Source: Lachnospira pectinoschiza | Lineage (GTDB): Bacteria > Bacillota > Clostridia > Lachnospirales > Lachnospiraceae | Reading direction: 5' to 3' | Assembly (NCBI RefSeq): GCF_020564355.1 | Contig: NZ_JAJCRR010000001.1 | Location: forward strand, 248,001 to 312,000 | Length of the DNA: 64,000 bases | Part shown: positions 15,933 through 26,150 of the stretch, piece after piece | Layout: every line of letters starts with the position of its first letter | Position numbering within the stretch: position 1 is the first letter of the stretch | The notes under the pieces: generated by a model | The model's database searches: none | Told to the model about the DNA's origin: nothing | What the model saw: the letters and a program-made list of their open reading frames with translations, nothing else | Position numbers and translations under genes: made by a program

Positions 15933-18209
15933 ATGAAGACATCGGTTATCGGATTCCCAAGAGTGGGAACATTAAGAGAGTTAAAGTTTGCATCGGAAAA
16001 ATATTTCAGAAAAGAAACCGGAGCAGAGGAGCTTTTAAAAGAAGCACGCAGACTGCGAAAAACACACTGGACGGTACAAAAAGAGGCAGGAATTGATTAC
16101 ATTCCATGTAATGACTTTTCGTTTTATGATACAGTGCTGGATACGGCCGTTTTGTTAGGCATTGTGCCAAAGCGGTATCAGGAATTAAATTTATCCGCAC
16201 TGGATACATACTTTGCAATGGCACGCGGTTATCAGGGAGAATCCGGTGACGTAAAGGCGCTGGCAATGAAAAAATGGTTTAATACAAACTATCATTATAT
16301 TGTGCCGGAAGCAGAGGACGATACAAAGATTGCGCTTGTGGGAGAGAAGCTGTGGGAAGAATATGAGGAAGCAAAGGCACTCGGCATTGAAACAAAGCCG
16401 GTTCTTACAGGACCGTATACGCTGTTAAAGCTGTGCCGTTATACAGGCAGCAAAACAGCAGAAGATTTTACAGATGCGGTGATCGCGGCATATCAGCAGG
16501 TGCTTGAAAAATGTGCGGCACACAGGATAATGTGGCTTCAGCTTGATGAACCGGCACTGGTGCGTGATTTATCAAAAGAAGATATTGCACTGTTTCATAA
16601 AATTTATGAAAATGTACTGCCTTGCAAAAAGACAGTCCGGATTCTGTTACAGACGTACTTCGGCGATGTGCGTGACAATTATAAGGATTTGACAGAACTG
16701 CCGTTTGACGGTATCGGACTGGATTTTATTGAAGGAAAAGAAACAGTTCATTTAATTGAAAAGTACGGATTCCCGAAGGACAAACTGCTTTTTGCCGGTC
16801 TTGTAAACGGTAAGAATATCTGGAGAAATCATTATGACCGGACATTAAATCAGTTACAGCAGCTTACAGGAAAGGGCATACAGACTGTATTATCAACATC
16901 GTGTTCATTATTGCACGTTCCATATACGGTAAAACATGAAACAAAACTTTCAGAAAAGTATCTGGACTATTTTGCATTTGCAGAAGAAAAGCTTTCAGAG
17001 TTAAGGGAATTAAGCGGATTTGCCGAAAATCCGTCTTATACGCAGGAGAGCGCATATAAAAAGAACAGCGCACTTTTTGCGGCAGACAGAGATTGTAAAA
17101 ATGCGGCGGTGAAGAAGCGTCTGTCAGAGGTGACTGAGAAAGATTATGTCAGACTGCCAAAGCGCAGTGAACGCCAGCAGTTACAGAAAGAAACGTTTCA
17201 TTTACCGCAGTTTCCGACAACAACGATTGGTTCATTTCCACAGACCAAAGATGTCAAGCAGAACCGTGCGGCATTTCGTAAGGGAGAAATCACCGAGCAG
17301 GAATATACTGCATTTAATAAGAAAAAAATTGCGGAATGTATAAAGAAGCAGGAAGAAATCGGACTGGATGTACTGGTACACGGTGAATATGAAAGAAATG
17401 ATATGGTAGAATATTTCGGTGAAGCACTGGGCGGCTTTCTTTTCACGGAAAAAGCATGGGTTCAGTCTTACGGAACACGCTGTGTCAAGCCACCGGTCAT
17501 CTGGGGTGACGTATACCGCGAAAAACCGATGACAGTGGCATGGTCAGTTTATGCACAGTCCTTGACGGATAAGGTGATGAAGGGAATGCTTACAGGCCCT
17601 GTTACGATTTTAAACTGGTCTTTCCCAAGAGAAGACATTTCCATTAAAGAATCCATTTCACAGATTGCACTGGCAATCCGCGATGAAGTGCTGGATTTAG
17701 AGGCAAACGGTATCCGCATGATTCAGATTGATGAAGCTGCATTAAGGGAAAAACTGCCGCTTCGCCGCTCGGACTGGGATACGGAGTATCTGGATTTTGC
17801 AATTCCGGCATTCCGACTGACACACAGCGGTGTCAGACCGGAAACACAGATTCACACCCATATGTGCTACAGTGAATTTACAGATATTATTCCGGCGATT
17901 GATGCCATGGATGCCGATGTAATCACATTTGAGGCGTCACGTTCGGATTTACAGATTCTTTCTGCCCTGCGTGAAAATCATTTTGAAACAGAGGTCGGAC
18001 CGGGCGTTTACGATATTCATTCACCGCGTGTTCCTTCTGTAGAAGAAATCGTGCAGGTACTTGAAAAAATGCTGACACAGATTGAACCGGATAAGCTGTG
18101 GGTCAATCCGGACTGCGGCTTAAAGACGAGAGGAATTCCCGAAACACAAGCAAGCCTTATCAATATGGTGCAGGCGGCAAAACAAATCCGGGTGGCACAC
18201 AGTAAATAA
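15933..18209 (+). CDS. metE: Cobalamin-independent methionine synthase
   Basis: 758 residues, the normal length. It transfers a methyl group from methyl-tetrahydrofolate (polyglutamate) to homocysteine to make methionine, in the cytoplasm. Two (beta/alpha)8 barrels are present: the N-terminal half starting [18 protein letters not shown], and the catalytic C-terminal half starting [11 protein letters not shown]. The zinc ligands are visible in [10 protein letters not shown] (His and Cys) and [12 protein letters not shown] (Cys). ATG 15933 has AAGGAGAG 9 nt upstream; an in-frame start at 15855 adds 26 unrelated basic residues and is rejected. Likely controlled by the adjacent LysR protein. Confidence 0.97.
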   Translation: MKTSVIGFPRVGTLRELKFASEKYFRKETGAEELLKEARRLRKTHWTVQKEAGIDYIPCNDFSFYDTVLDTAVLLGIVPKRYQELNLSALDTYFAMARGYQGESGDVKALAMKKWFNTNYHYIVPEAEDDTKIALVGEKLWEEYEEAKALGIETKPVLTGPYTLLKLCRYTGSKTAEDFTDAVIAAYQQVLEKCAAHRIMWLQLDEPALVRDLSKEDIALFHKIYENVLPCKKTVRILLQTYFGDVRDNYKDLTELPFDGIGLDFIEGKETVHLIEKYGFPKDKLLFAGLVNGKNIWRNHYDRTLNQLQQLTGKGIQTVLSTSCSLLHVPYTVKHETKLSEKYLDYFAFAEEKLSELRELSGFAENPSYTQESAYKKNSALFAADRDCKNAAVKKRLSEVTEKDYVRLPKRSERQQLQKETFHLPQFPTTTIGSFPQTKDVKQNRAAFRKGEITEQEYTAFNKKKIAECIKKQEEIGLDVLVHGEYERNDMVEYFGEALGGFLFTEKAWVQSYGTRCVKPPVIWGDVYREKPMTVAWSVYAQSLTDKVMKGMLTGPVTILNWSFPREDISIKESISQIALAIRDEVLDLEANGIRMIQIDEAALREKLPLRRSDWDTEYLDFAIPAFRLTHSGVRPETQIHTHMCYSEFTDIIPAIDAMDADVITFEASRSDLQILSALRENHFETEVGPGVYDIHSPRVPSVEEIVQVLEKMLTQIEPDKLWVNPDCGLKTRGIPETQASLINMVQAAKQIRVAHSK

Positions 18210-18241
18210 AAGTGTGATACTGTCTTTCAAATAAAAAGTGA

Positions 18242-18293
18242 AACAAGCCGGGAGCAGAACCGGGAGAAAATCCCGGTCTGTTTCCGGCTTGTT
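18242..18293. terminator. Bidirectional terminator between metE and the minus-strand gene pair
   Basis: AACAAGCCGG pairs with CCGGCTTGTT, with an inner ACCGGGA/TCCCGGT helix. It ends 3 nt from the stop of the convergent 79-residue gene. Confidence 0.75.
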
Positions 18294-18296
18294 GTA

Positions 18297-18536
18297 TCAG
18301 CGCTGTTCCAGAAGCATTAAAAGCTGCGGCAGAAGCTGCTGTTCTTTTGGTGTTAAACCGTCTTTGACCTGGTTGATAATCAGGTAAATGTCATCTTTAG
18401 AAAATGAAATGCCGGACTGCTGTGCCTTGCGGCTTAATGCAAGAATCAGCGGCAGAATTTCATCATTGCTTTTTCCTTTTGAAAGCGTTTTAAATTCATT
18501 GATTAAAAGCTGCTTTTTAAAATCCAGTTCAGACAT
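18297..18536 (-). CDS. Small conserved-looking protein of unknown function
   Basis: 79 residues, helical and soluble. It has no recognised domain. Its C-terminus GLTPKEQQLLPQLLMLLEQ resembles the C-terminus of the gene upstream (LLTPEQQKQYDTYMKTLSDF), suggesting that both carry a related short helical module. A ribosome site AAGGAAA precedes the ATG. It follows the 230-residue gene by 17 nt, so the two form an operon. Confidence 0.6.
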   Translation of the reverse strand: MSELDFKKQLLINEFKTLSKGKSNDEILPLILALSRKAQQSGISFSKDDIYLIINQVKDGLTPKEQQLLPQLLMLLEQR

Positions 18537-18553
18537 CGTTTATTTCCTTTCTT

Positions 18554-19246
18554 TTACAAATTAAAATCAGACAGCGTTTTCATGTAGGTATCGTATTGTT
18601 TCTGCTGCTCCGGGGTCAGAAGCATATTTAAAAGACCTGTGGGAGGGGCAGAGGATTTTGTGCCGGAAGTATGCTGGCTTTTTGGCATGCCGGTAGTGTC
18701 GGCAGAAACATTTGGCTCATTTTGTGCACCGTCTGCCGGAGTTTTTTTTGGCGGTGGGGCTTTGACGTCAGTTTTGCCGGGGGTATTGCCGTCTTTGGAA
18801 TTTTTGGAATTTGCGGTATTATTTGTAGTATTGACAGTCTGATTCATCATATTCAGAATAATGGGATTGTTGAATAAATCGGCGCCGTCATCAAAGGACT
18901 GAAACAGATTCATCATTTCGGACACCTTTGAAAAGCTGCGGAACTGTTCAATCATTGCGGCATATTTTTCAGGACAGTAAGGCATTACCGTATTTAAAAA
19001 GTCGTCATTGGTAAAAATGTCATTGATGGAATTTATGTAGGCATGGCTGCTCTGCCCCCGGATTGCAGGGTTTCCCGGAGAACGGTTATAAAAACGCAGT
19101 GTCTGTGAAAATTCATTCATGCGGATTATTAAAGAAAGGGGCTTTTGCAGCTGATAATCCAGAAAAGGAATCATTGCTTTAAACATTTGTGTGGATTCAT
19201 CGACGGTGCGCAGGTCAAATTCGGTGATAGGTAATTCTTTTGCCAT
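18554..19246 (-). CDS. Protein of unknown function with low-complexity linker
   Basis: 230 residues. An N-terminal helical region (about 1-130) is followed by an Asn/Thr/Lys/Pro-rich linker (about 130-200) and a short C-terminal helix LLNMLLTPEQQKQYDTYM. No signal peptide or membrane segment is visible. GGAGG lies 4 nt before the ATG. It is the first gene of a two-gene operon with the 79-residue protein. Such two-part proteins with disordered linkers are common among spore or surface assembly factors, but nothing here proves that role. Confidence 0.6.
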   Translation of the reverse strand: MAKELPITEFDLRTVDESTQMFKAMIPFLDYQLQKPLSLIIRMNEFSQTLRFYNRSPGNPAIRGQSSHAYINSINDIFTNDDFLNTVMPYCPEKYAAMIEQFRSFSKVSEMMNLFQSFDDGADLFNNPIILNMMNQTVNTTNNTANSKNSKDGNTPGKTDVKAPPPKKTPADGAQNEPNVSADTTGMPKSQHTSGTKSSAPPTGLLNMLLTPEQQKQYDTYMKTLSDFNL

Positions 19247-19347
19247 GTTTCCTCCATTCTGCCGTCACTCAATATAGTAATAGTATATGCAATGGAGAAA
19301 AATGTATGAATATAATAATAGCAGATTTATATGTGGAGGAAAAAGAT

Positions 19348-19554
19348 ATGGACAGACCGTGGAATTCATTGCAGAAAAATCCGGTACAGACAGCCAAAAT
19401 GCAAAGAGGAAAAGCACAGCGCGGGCAGGTGCAGGAAAGTAAAATACAGACAGATAAAATAAAGAAAGAAAAACCACAGCGCATGATTGTAACGGATGAA
19501 ACCAGTGTTTACGGCATTGATATGGCGTGTTTCCATGAAAAACAGGAAGAGTGA
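19348..19554 (+). CDS. Small basic Gln/Lys-rich protein, unknown
   Basis: 68 residues. The middle is a run of loosely repeated Gln-Lys units (KMQRGKAQRGQVQ, then ESKIQTDKIKKEK), ending TSVYGIDMACFHEKQEE. The start at 19348 is chosen for GGAGG 8 nt upstream; longer in-frame starts at 19240 or 19306 lack a ribosome site. It is divergent from the 18554-19246 gene. No function is recognised and it could be a spurious frame, though the strong ribosome site supports translation. Confidence 0.5.
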   Translation: MDRPWNSLQKNPVQTAKMQRGKAQRGQVQESKIQTDKIKKEKPQRMIVTDETSVYGIDMACFHEKQEE

Positions 19555-19561
19555 CTGTTTT

Positions 19562-19596
19562 AGTAAAAAGAAAACCCTGCGGCTGATGCCGCAGGG
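19562..19596 (-). terminator. Terminator of the cysteine-rich protein gene
   Basis: CCCTGCGGC pairs with GCCGCAGGG (19575-19596); on the minus strand it is followed by TTTTCTTTTT. It may also end the plus-strand small gene, though without a T-run on that side. Confidence 0.7.
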
Positions 19597-19638
19597 AAAA
19601 CTGTTTATAAACGTCAGTTCAGACAGTTTTTAACCGGA

Positions 19639-19884
19639 TTAGCAGCCGCAGCCACATCCGCCGTTGTTAAATGAACCGTTGTTGCCGCATCCGCCGCAGA
19701 AGAACAGTAAGAGGATAATCCACAGGCAGCTGTTGTCGCCACAGCCGCAGCCACCGTTGTTGTTTAATCCGTTGCCACAGCTGCTGCAAAGAAGGAGCAG
19801 GATAATAATCCAATAGCATGAGCTGCCTCCAAATCCATTGCAATCTCCACATCCGCCACAGTTTGTTGCTGCTAAATCACTCAT
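19639..19884 (-). CDS. Small cysteine/glycine-rich protein with two hydrophobic repeats
   Basis: 81 residues, 14 of them Cys, with many Gly and Asn. Two copies of a hydrophobic core, SCYWIIILLLLCSSCG and SCLWIILLLFFCGGCG, are separated by LNNNGGCGCGDN; the tail is NNGGCGCGC. Similar proteins in spore-forming Firmicutes are annotated as high-cysteine or YjcZ-like and are suspected spore-coat or membrane-associated structural proteins. That is family inference only. ATG 19884 has GGAGG 7 nt upstream. It is divergently placed from the SpoVB-like gene. Confidence 0.75.
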   Translation of the reverse strand: MSDLAATNCGGCGDCNGFGGSSCYWIIILLLLCSSCGNGLNNNGGCGCGDNSCLWIILLLFFCGGCGNNGSFNNGGCGCGC

Positions 19885-19967
19885 TTTGATTCCTCCAAAA
19901 TTCATTTACAATACAATTTTATGTATAGAGGCTTGTTTGTGTTCCACAATATTTAAGGATTATTTCA

Positions 19968-19996
19968 TTGCATTCTTTTTTTCTTTGTTATATTAT
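19968..19996 (+). promoter_or_regulatory. Promoter of the SpoVB/MurJ-like gene
   Basis: TTGCAT (19968-19973), 17-bp spacer, TATTAT (19991-19996), followed by the start codon at 20035. Confidence 0.5.
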
Positions 19997-20034
19997 CTAG
20001 TAATAATACGGAAGATTGAAGAAAGGTAGAAAAA

Positions 20035-21597
20035 ATGTCTGAAAATAAAAGAAACTTTCTGGTGCATGGGGGGATTCTTGCCATGGCGGGTATTCTGGTA
20101 AGAATTATAGGAATGTTTTACCGGATACCACTGGTAAATATTATCGGAAGTGACGGAAACGGAATCTATGGTGCGGCGTATAATGTATACAATATTATGC
20201 TGGTACTGTCGGCATATGGGCTGCCAATGGCAGTGTCAAAGCTGGTTTCGGCAAAATTTGTTGCAAAGCAGTTTAAAAATGCAGCTTCTATTTTTAAGTG
20301 TGCGCTGATTTTTGCGACCTGTACAGGCGGTATCGCAGCTCTTTTATTATTCTTTGGAGCGGATTTTATCGAAAATGTATTTTATAAAGGTGTTCCGGGC
20401 ATGGCAATTCCGCTTAGGATTCTTGCACCGACCATCTTTTTTGTGGCGATTTTAGGCGTTATGAGAGGTTTTTATCAGGGACAGGGAACAATGATTCCGA
20501 CTGCGGTTTCACAGATTGCAGAACAGATTGTCAATGCGGCAGTCAGCCTTCTTGCGGGATATTTCCTCATTCAGGCATATCAGTCATCAGCCAATACGGC
20601 GGCTTACGGTGCGGCAGGGGCAACACTTGGTACAGCAATGGGGGCATTGACAGCATTAATCTTTTTAATTGTGCTGTATCTGATATACCGTCCGACCTTT
20701 GCACGCATGGTGGCAAAGGACAGAGTCAGTAAAAGACAGTATGACAGGGATATTTACAGAACCATTGCACTTACAATGATTCCGATTATTTTAGGACAGA
20801 CGTTTTACCAGATTAGTGCGGTCATTGATGATATGATGTTTAGTAATATGATGATTGGCACCGATATTACAAAGAGCATTACGACCGATATGGGTAATTT
20901 TAATTCCAGTTACAGCTTATTAATCGGTATTCCGCAGGGTGTCGCTTCCGCGATGTCGGCTTCAATGTTACCGAGTATTGTGGCATCGTACACACAGGGC
21001 GAAATCGGTGCAGTGCGCAAAAAGATAAAAGAAACGTTAAAGACCAATATGTTTATTGCAATTCCGTCTTTTGTCGGATTGTTTGTTCTCGGCAAACCGA
21101 TTATCCAACTGCTGTTTGCACGATATGACAGCACGCAGGGCGGCATGATGTTAAAAATCGGTGCGATAGCCGTAGTATTTTATACATTGTCTACCGTAAC
21201 CAGTTCGGCTTTGCAGGGCATTGACGAGATGAGTACGCCGGTAAAGCACTCCTGCATTTCACTGGTTGTGCATATTATTCTGGTATTTGTGCTGTTAAAG
21301 TTTTCAAGACTGGGAATTTATGCTATAGTAATAGGTAACGCAAGTTTTCCGATTATTATTTTCATATTAAATATAATTTCATTATATAGACATATCGGAT
21401 ACCGGATGGAATACCGTCAGACCTTTATTGTTCCGGCTGTGTGTGCTCTGATTATGGGCGTGGCAGCAGGACTTGTCTATGACGGAATGATAAAATTAAC
21501 AGCTTCTAATATCCTTTCTTTAATGGCAGCATTTATCGCGGCGGGAATCTTTTATTTCGGACCGCTGTTTGTGGCAAAAAAGAAGAAGTGGTATTAA
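20035..21597 (+). CDS. Polysaccharide biosynthesis/SpoVB-MurJ family flippase
   Basis: 520 residues with about 14 membrane segments, the MATE/MOP superfamily pattern. LVRIIGMFYRIPLVNIIG is the characteristic first helix of the SpoVB/YtgP/MurJ group, and GVMRGFYQGQGTMIPTAVSQ is the conserved second-helix signature. Family members flip undecaprenyl-linked cell wall precursors across the membrane or act in spore cortex formation. Lipid II as substrate is inferred. It is followed by a hairpin and the GntR gene, 34 nt downstream, so read-through into the clpC operon is possible. Confidence 0.88.
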   Translation: MSENKRNFLVHGGILAMAGILVRIIGMFYRIPLVNIIGSDGNGIYGAAYNVYNIMLVLSAYGLPMAVSKLVSAKFVAKQFKNAASIFKCALIFATCTGGIAALLLFFGADFIENVFYKGVPGMAIPLRILAPTIFFVAILGVMRGFYQGQGTMIPTAVSQIAEQIVNAAVSLLAGYFLIQAYQSSANTAAYGAAGATLGTAMGALTALIFLIVLYLIYRPTFARMVAKDRVSKRQYDRDIYRTIALTMIPIILGQTFYQISAVIDDMMFSNMMIGTDITKSITTDMGNFNSSYSLLIGIPQGVASAMSASMLPSIVASYTQGEIGAVRKKIKETLKTNMFIAIPSFVGLFVLGKPIIQLLFARYDSTQGGMMLKIGAIAVVFYTLSTVTSSALQGIDEMSTPVKHSCISLVVHIILVFVLLKFSRLGIYAIVIGNASFPIIIFILNIISLYRHIGYRMEYRQTFIVPAVCALIMGVAAGLVYDGMIKLTASNILSLMAAFIAAGIFYFGPLFVAKKKKWY

Positions 21598-21600
21598 ATA

Positions 21601-21628
21601 GGCATTAAAATGCCTGCGGAATGAGGAG
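21601..21628 (+). promoter_or_regulatory. Hairpin 4-only remnant of the recurrent leader, before the GntR gene
   Basis: GGCAT/ATGCC with loop TAAA, then TGCGGAAT and GAGGAG, the same 3' end as full leader copies. The left ATTCCTCC arm and hairpins 1-3 are missing. Confidence 0.6.
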
Positions 21629-21631
21629 TAT

Positions 21632-22015
21632 ATGTGGATAACGGTTGATTTTGACAGCAGCGAGGCAATTTATATGCAGCTGTGTAATCAGATTGTGGAG
21701 GCGATTGCCGTGTCAAAGCTGCAAGAGGGCGAGTCCCTGCCGTCCGTGCGTCAGATGGCAGAATATGCAGGGATTAATATGCATACAGTCAATAAGGCGT
21801 ATGCACTGCTTCGTCAGGAAGGCTATATTACACTGGATAAAAGGCGGGGCGCAGTGGTCAATCTTGGACTGGATAAGAGAAAAGCAATCGAGTCCATGAC
21901 AAAGGATTTGCGCCAGATTATTGCACGCGCAAAATGTAATGGCATGAGCGCGGAAGAAATTCATGGAATTGTAGACGGTGTCATATCAGAAATGGAAGAC
22001 AGTGGCAGACTATAG
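21632..22015 (+). CDS. Short GntR family regulator (YtrA type)
   Basis: 127 residues. The N-terminal GntR winged helix (about residues 10-75) is clear: YMQLCNQIVEAI, then ESLPSVRQMAEYAGINMHTV and NKAYALLRQEGYI. The short C-terminal tail, without a large effector domain, is the YtrA subfamily form, often tied to transporter operons. Here it sits first in front of mcsA-mcsB-clpC, the place CtsR holds in many Bacillota, with 14 nt to mcsA. Autoregulation of the heat-shock operon by this protein is an inference. GAGGAG precedes the ATG. Confidence 0.88.
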   Translation: MWITVDFDSSEAIYMQLCNQIVEAIAVSKLQEGESLPSVRQMAEYAGINMHTVNKAYALLRQEGYITLDKRRGAVVNLGLDKRKAIESMTKDLRQIIARAKCNGMSAEEIHGIVDGVISEMEDSGRL

Positions 22016-22029
22016 AAATGGAGAAGCAT

Positions 22030-22560
22030 ATGTTGTGTGAGAACTGTAAAGAAAGAGAAGCAACCGTACATTTTACAGAGATTATGAATGGGAGAGTGCA
22101 GAAACACCATTTATGTAAAGAATGTGCGGCACAGATGGAAATGATGGGATATGCTTCCAATGAAGTTCCATTTGTGAAATTGTTGACAGGTATGCTTGCG
22201 GCGGGACAGACGCAGGAACAGGGAGAAAATCCATTGCAGTATGTACGCTGTCCGAAATGCGGCATGACGTATGAAGAATTTACGAGGGTGGGAAAGTTTG
22301 GCTGTGCAGAGTGTATCGATGTATTCGGTCCGCTGATTGGCGACCATATGAAAAAGCTTCACGGCAGTGATACCCATACCGGCAAGACTTACACAAAAGA
22401 AAAAATGCAGCCTGAAACAAAACAGGAGCAGGAACAGCAGGATATAGAAGCTTTGAAGCTCCGGTTAAAAGAAGCCGTCATGCTGGAAAATTTTGAAGCG
22501 GCGGCAAAATACCGTGACGAAATTAAGGCATTACAGGCAAAGGAGGAGCATAATGCTTAG
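22030..22560 (+). CDS. mcsA: McsA, activator of the McsB arginine kinase
   Basis: 176 residues. N-terminal CxxC pairs (LCENCKE, HLCKECA, then CPKCG and CAEC) bind zinc in known McsA proteins, and the C-terminus carries a UVR-like motif (LRLKEAVMLENFEAAAKYRD). McsA activates McsB and takes part in stress tolerance. ATG 22030 has GGAG 6 nt upstream; the ATG at 22018 overlaps that site. Its stop overlaps the mcsB start by 8 nt (ATGCTTAG), showing translational coupling. Confidence 0.93.
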   Translation: MLCENCKEREATVHFTEIMNGRVQKHHLCKECAAQMEMMGYASNEVPFVKLLTGMLAAGQTQEQGENPLQYVRCPKCGMTYEEFTRVGKFGCAECIDVFGPLIGDHMKKLHGSDTHTGKTYTKEKMQPETKQEQEQQDIEALKLRLKEAVMLENFEAAAKYRDEIKALQAKEEHNA

Positions 22561-23584
22561 ATGGTTTGAGCAGAACGGACCGGAGGGTGATGTGGTCATT
22601 TCCAGCCGGGTGCGCCTTGCAAGAAATTTAAAGGATTATAATTTTTCATTAAAACTGGATACACCGGATGCGCATAAAATGATTGGCGAGGCGGCACAAA
22701 AGCTGCGTGTTCTGCCGGAATTCAAAGATTTTCACGAGTATCATTTTGAGAATCTGGAAGAAGTCCAGCGCGAAGCAATGAAAGAACGTCATGTCATCAG
22801 TCCGTTTTTATTAAGTCAGAGCGTCGCAGGCGGATTTGTATCATCGAATGAAGATTTGTCCATTATGTTAAATGAGGAAGACCATATCCGCATACAGGCA
22901 TACCGTGCAGGAATGGATATGGAGCGCGCCTATGAGGCGGCAGACCATATAGATGACTGTATTGGTGCGGTGCTTCCGTATGCGTATGATACGCAGTACG
23001 GATATCTGACAACCTGTCCGTCCAATGTCGGAACAGGCATGAGAGTGTCTTATATGTGTCACCTTCCGGCGCTTGCATGGAATAATAAAATACAGGGTAT
23101 TGCGGCGGAAATTGGCAGATTCGGACTGGTCATGCACAGCGTTTATTCGGACGGCAATAAGTCTGCGGGGGATATTTATCAGATATCCAATCAGATTACG
23201 CTGGGCGTTACGGAAAAAGAACTGATTGAGAATATTACCAACATTGTGCAGCAGATTGTCACACAGGAGCGGATTTTAAGAAACCGTTTAAAAGAAAAAC
23301 AAAAGATTTCCGTGCTGGACGGCATTTACCGTTCTTACGGCATTTTAAAATATGCAAGGAAGGTATCATTAAAAGACGGGCTGGTACTGCTTTCACAGTT
23401 ACGGCTCGGTCTGGCGGAGGGGCTTGTAAAAACGCCGGATGAGAGAGATTATGCGATTTACCAGCTGATGATAGGGATTCAGCCGGGCAATCTTGAAATG
23501 CTTGCATCACAGGAACTTACAGAGGAAGAAACCGATGTGATGCGGGCGCAGTTTATCAGGGAAAATTTACCTTCAATTGAATAA
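22553..23584 (+). CDS. mcsB: Protein arginine kinase McsB
   Basis: 343 residues. It phosphorylates arginines on proteins, marking them for ClpC-ClpP, and belongs to the ATP:guanido phosphotransferase family. VVISSRVRLARNL is the N-terminal phosphagen kinase signature; TTCPSNVGTGMR carries the active-site cysteine region. The start at 22553 overlaps the end of mcsA, with GGAGG 6 nt upstream. clpC starts 17 nt after the stop. The gene order mcsA-mcsB-clpC is classical. Confidence 0.95.
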   Translation: MLRWFEQNGPEGDVVISSRVRLARNLKDYNFSLKLDTPDAHKMIGEAAQKLRVLPEFKDFHEYHFENLEEVQREAMKERHVISPFLLSQSVAGGFVSSNEDLSIMLNEEDHIRIQAYRAGMDMERAYEAADHIDDCIGAVLPYAYDTQYGYLTTCPSNVGTGMRVSYMCHLPALAWNNKIQGIAAEIGRFGLVMHSVYSDGNKSAGDIYQISNQITLGVTEKELIENITNIVQQIVTQERILRNRLKEKQKISVLDGIYRSYGILKYARKVSLKDGLVLLSQLRLGLAEGLVKTPDERDYAIYQLMIGIQPGNLEMLASQELTEEETDVMRAQFIRENLPSIE

Positions 23585-23600
23585 AGTGAGGAGAAAAAAT

Positions 23601-26057
23601 ATGCAGAGCAGATTTACAAAAAAGGCGCAGGAAGCGCTTGACCATGCGGCAGAAACAGCAGCAATGCTGGGGCATGGCTATATCGGTTCGGAACATTTGT
23701 TAATCGGACTGATTCAGGCAGAAGACAGCCTGGCATCAACCGTGTTGTTAAATAACGATGTCACAGCGGAAAAAATTATCAACCTCGTCTATCAGCTGAT
23801 TGCACCGGATAATCAGGTCGGCGTAAAAGAACCGTCAGGCTATACGCCGCGTGTACGCCGCATTTTGGAAAATTCAGCAAAGGAGGCAGCACGTTTTCAT
23901 GCGGAAAGTATCGGAACGGAGCATTTGCTAATTGCGATTATTAAAGAAACAGAGAGTGTTGCGGCAAGACTGTTAAATACACTCGGCGTTGCGATAAAGA
24001 AGCTGTATGTGGATACGCTTGCGGCAATGGGCGAGGATGCCAATTCCTACCGTGAAGATTTCCAGAATGGCAGACCGCGCGGAAAGAAATCCACACAGAC
24101 CTTAGATCAGTATAGCAGGGATTTGACAGAACTTGCAAGAAACGGCAAATTAGACCCGGTTATCGGCAGAAGTGAAGAAATCCAGCGTGTGATTCAGATT
24201 TTAAGCAGACGTACCAAAAATAATCCGTGTCTGATTGGTGAGCCGGGTGTCGGTAAAACGGCGATTGCGGAAGGACTTGCGGCACGGATTGTCGAAGGCG
24301 ATGTACCGGAAACAATTAAGGGAAAAAGACTTCTTACACTGGATTTATCGGGAATGGTTGCCGGTTCAAAATACCGCGGCGAGTTTGAAGAACGTATTAA
24401 GCGCGTGATCAATGAAGTCAAGGCAGACGGAAATGTCCTGCTGTTCTTAGATGAACTGCATACGATTATCGGTGCGGGCGGTGCGGAAGGTGCGATTGAT
24501 GCTTCCAACATTTTAAAGCCGTCCCTTGCAAGAGGAGAAATCCAGTTAATCGGTGCGACAACACTGGAAGAATACCGTAAATATATTGAAAAAGATGCCG
24601 CACTGGAACGAAGATTCCAGCCGGTAAAGGTTGAAGAGCCGACAGAGGAAGAAGCTGTTTTGATTTTACGCGGTCTGCGCCCGAAGTACGAAGAACATCA
24701 TCATGTAACAATTACAGATGAAGCTGTTGAAGCGGCAGTCAAACTTTCCAAAAGATATATCAATGACCGTTTCCTGCCGGATAAGGCGATTGATTTAATT
24801 GATGAAGCATCGTCTAAGGCGCGTTTGAAGGTTTATGTCATGCCGGACGGCATTAAAAAAGCAGAAGAAGAAATCAAGGCATTAGAAGCGGAAAAAGAAG
24901 AAGCGATTAAGCGTGAAGCTTATGAAGAAGCCGGAGAGATTAAGAAAAAGCAGCTTCGTAAAAAAGAAAGAATTGAAAAGTTAAAAGAAAAATGGGAAAC
25001 ACAGCGTACGGGTTCTGAGATTGTTGTCGGAGAAGAAGAAATTGCCGATGTCGTTGCAATGTGGACAAAGATTCCGGTCACAAAGATCGCACAGGCAGAG
25101 TCAGAACGTTTAATGCAGCTTGAAGAAACACTGCACCACCGCGTTGTCGGACAGGAAGAAGCAGTGGCTTCTGTTGCAAAGGCAATCCGCAGGGGCAGAG
25201 TCGGTTTAAAAGACCCGAACCGTCCGATTGGTTCGTTCTTATTCTTAGGACCGACCGGTGTCGGAAAAACAGAACTTTCAAAGGCGCTTGCCGATGCGAT
25301 GTTTGGCAGTGAAAATGCGTTAATCCGTGTTGATATGTCCGAATTTATGGAAAAGCATACCGTATCAAAGCTTATCGGTTCACCTCCGGGATATGTCGGC
25401 TATGACGAAGGCGGACAGTTAAGTGAAAAGGTACGCAGAAATCCGTATTCCGTTGTTTTATTTGACGAGGTGGAAAAGGCACATCCGGATGTATTTAATG
25501 TGCTGTTACAGGTATTAGATGACGGACATATTACAGATTCTACAGGCCGCGTTGTTGATTTTAAAAATACAGTTATTATTATGACATCCAATGCCGGTGC
25601 GGAAAATATCGTTACACCAAAGACACTCGGTTTCCTTTCCGTCAATGATGAAGCACACAGCCATGAAGACATGAAGGGTAAAGTTATGGACGAGGTAAAA
25701 CGCATTTTTAAACCGGAGTTTATCAACCGTATTGATGAAATTATCGTCTTCCATACATTGGGAAAAGAGCAGATTGGTCAGATTGTAGATATTATGATGC
25801 AGACCGTCAACAAGAGGACACTCGAACAGATGAAGCTGTCCATTGAGCTAGATGAGCAAGCAAAGAATTATCTCGTGGAAAAAGGATATGACTCCAAGTA
25901 CGGGGCAAGACCGCTGCGCCGGGCTATCCAGAATGAGATTGAAGACCCGCTCGCAGAACAGATTTTACAGGGAAAAGCAGGACAGGGCAGCCGTGTAAAA
26001 GTAACGGTAAAAGACGGAAAGCTGCATTTTGGATTAAAACGTGGACTGAATAAGTAG
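23601..26057 (+). CDS. clpC: AAA+ unfoldase ClpC
   Basis: 818 residues. Two N-terminal Clp repeats (about 1-145) are followed by a first AAA+ domain with GEPGVGKTA (about 213), a middle coiled region with a UVR motif ([21 protein letters not shown], split here by position 430-460), and a second AAA+ domain with GPTGVGKTE (about 550). It unfolds substrates for ClpP, including arginine-phosphorylated ones made by McsB. ATG 23601 has GAGGAG 7 nt upstream. No CtsR heptad repeat was noticed upstream of the operon. Confidence 0.97.
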   Translation: MQSRFTKKAQEALDHAAETAAMLGHGYIGSEHLLIGLIQAEDSLASTVLLNNDVTAEKIINLVYQLIAPDNQVGVKEPSGYTPRVRRILENSAKEAARFHAESIGTEHLLIAIIKETESVAARLLNTLGVAIKKLYVDTLAAMGEDANSYREDFQNGRPRGKKSTQTLDQYSRDLTELARNGKLDPVIGRSEEIQRVIQILSRRTKNNPCLIGEPGVGKTAIAEGLAARIVEGDVPETIKGKRLLTLDLSGMVAGSKYRGEFEERIKRVINEVKADGNVLLFLDELHTIIGAGGAEGAIDASNILKPSLARGEIQLIGATTLEEYRKYIEKDAALERRFQPVKVEEPTEEEAVLILRGLRPKYEEHHHVTITDEAVEAAVKLSKRYINDRFLPDKAIDLIDEASSKARLKVYVMPDGIKKAEEEIKALEAEKEEAIKREAYEEAGEIKKKQLRKKERIEKLKEKWETQRTGSEIVVGEEEIADVVAMWTKIPVTKIAQAESERLMQLEETLHHRVVGQEEAVASVAKAIRRGRVGLKDPNRPIGSFLFLGPTGVGKTELSKALADAMFGSENALIRVDMSEFMEKHTVSKLIGSPPGYVGYDEGGQLSEKVRRNPYSVVLFDEVEKAHPDVFNVLLQVLDDGHITDSTGRVVDFKNTVIIMTSNAGAENIVTPKTLGFLSVNDEAHSHEDMKGKVMDEVKRIFKPEFINRIDEIIVFHTLGKEQIGQIVDIMMQTVNKRTLEQMKLSIELDEQAKNYLVEKGYDSKYGARPLRRAIQNEIEDPLAEQILQGKAGQGSRVKVTVKDGKLHFGLKRGLNK

Positions 26058-26150
26058 AAAAATTGCCAAAACTACTAGCATAATTTGTCGGATTATTGTA
26101 TAATGTAAACACCAAAAAGATTTACGGAACATATGATAGGAGGACAGAAC

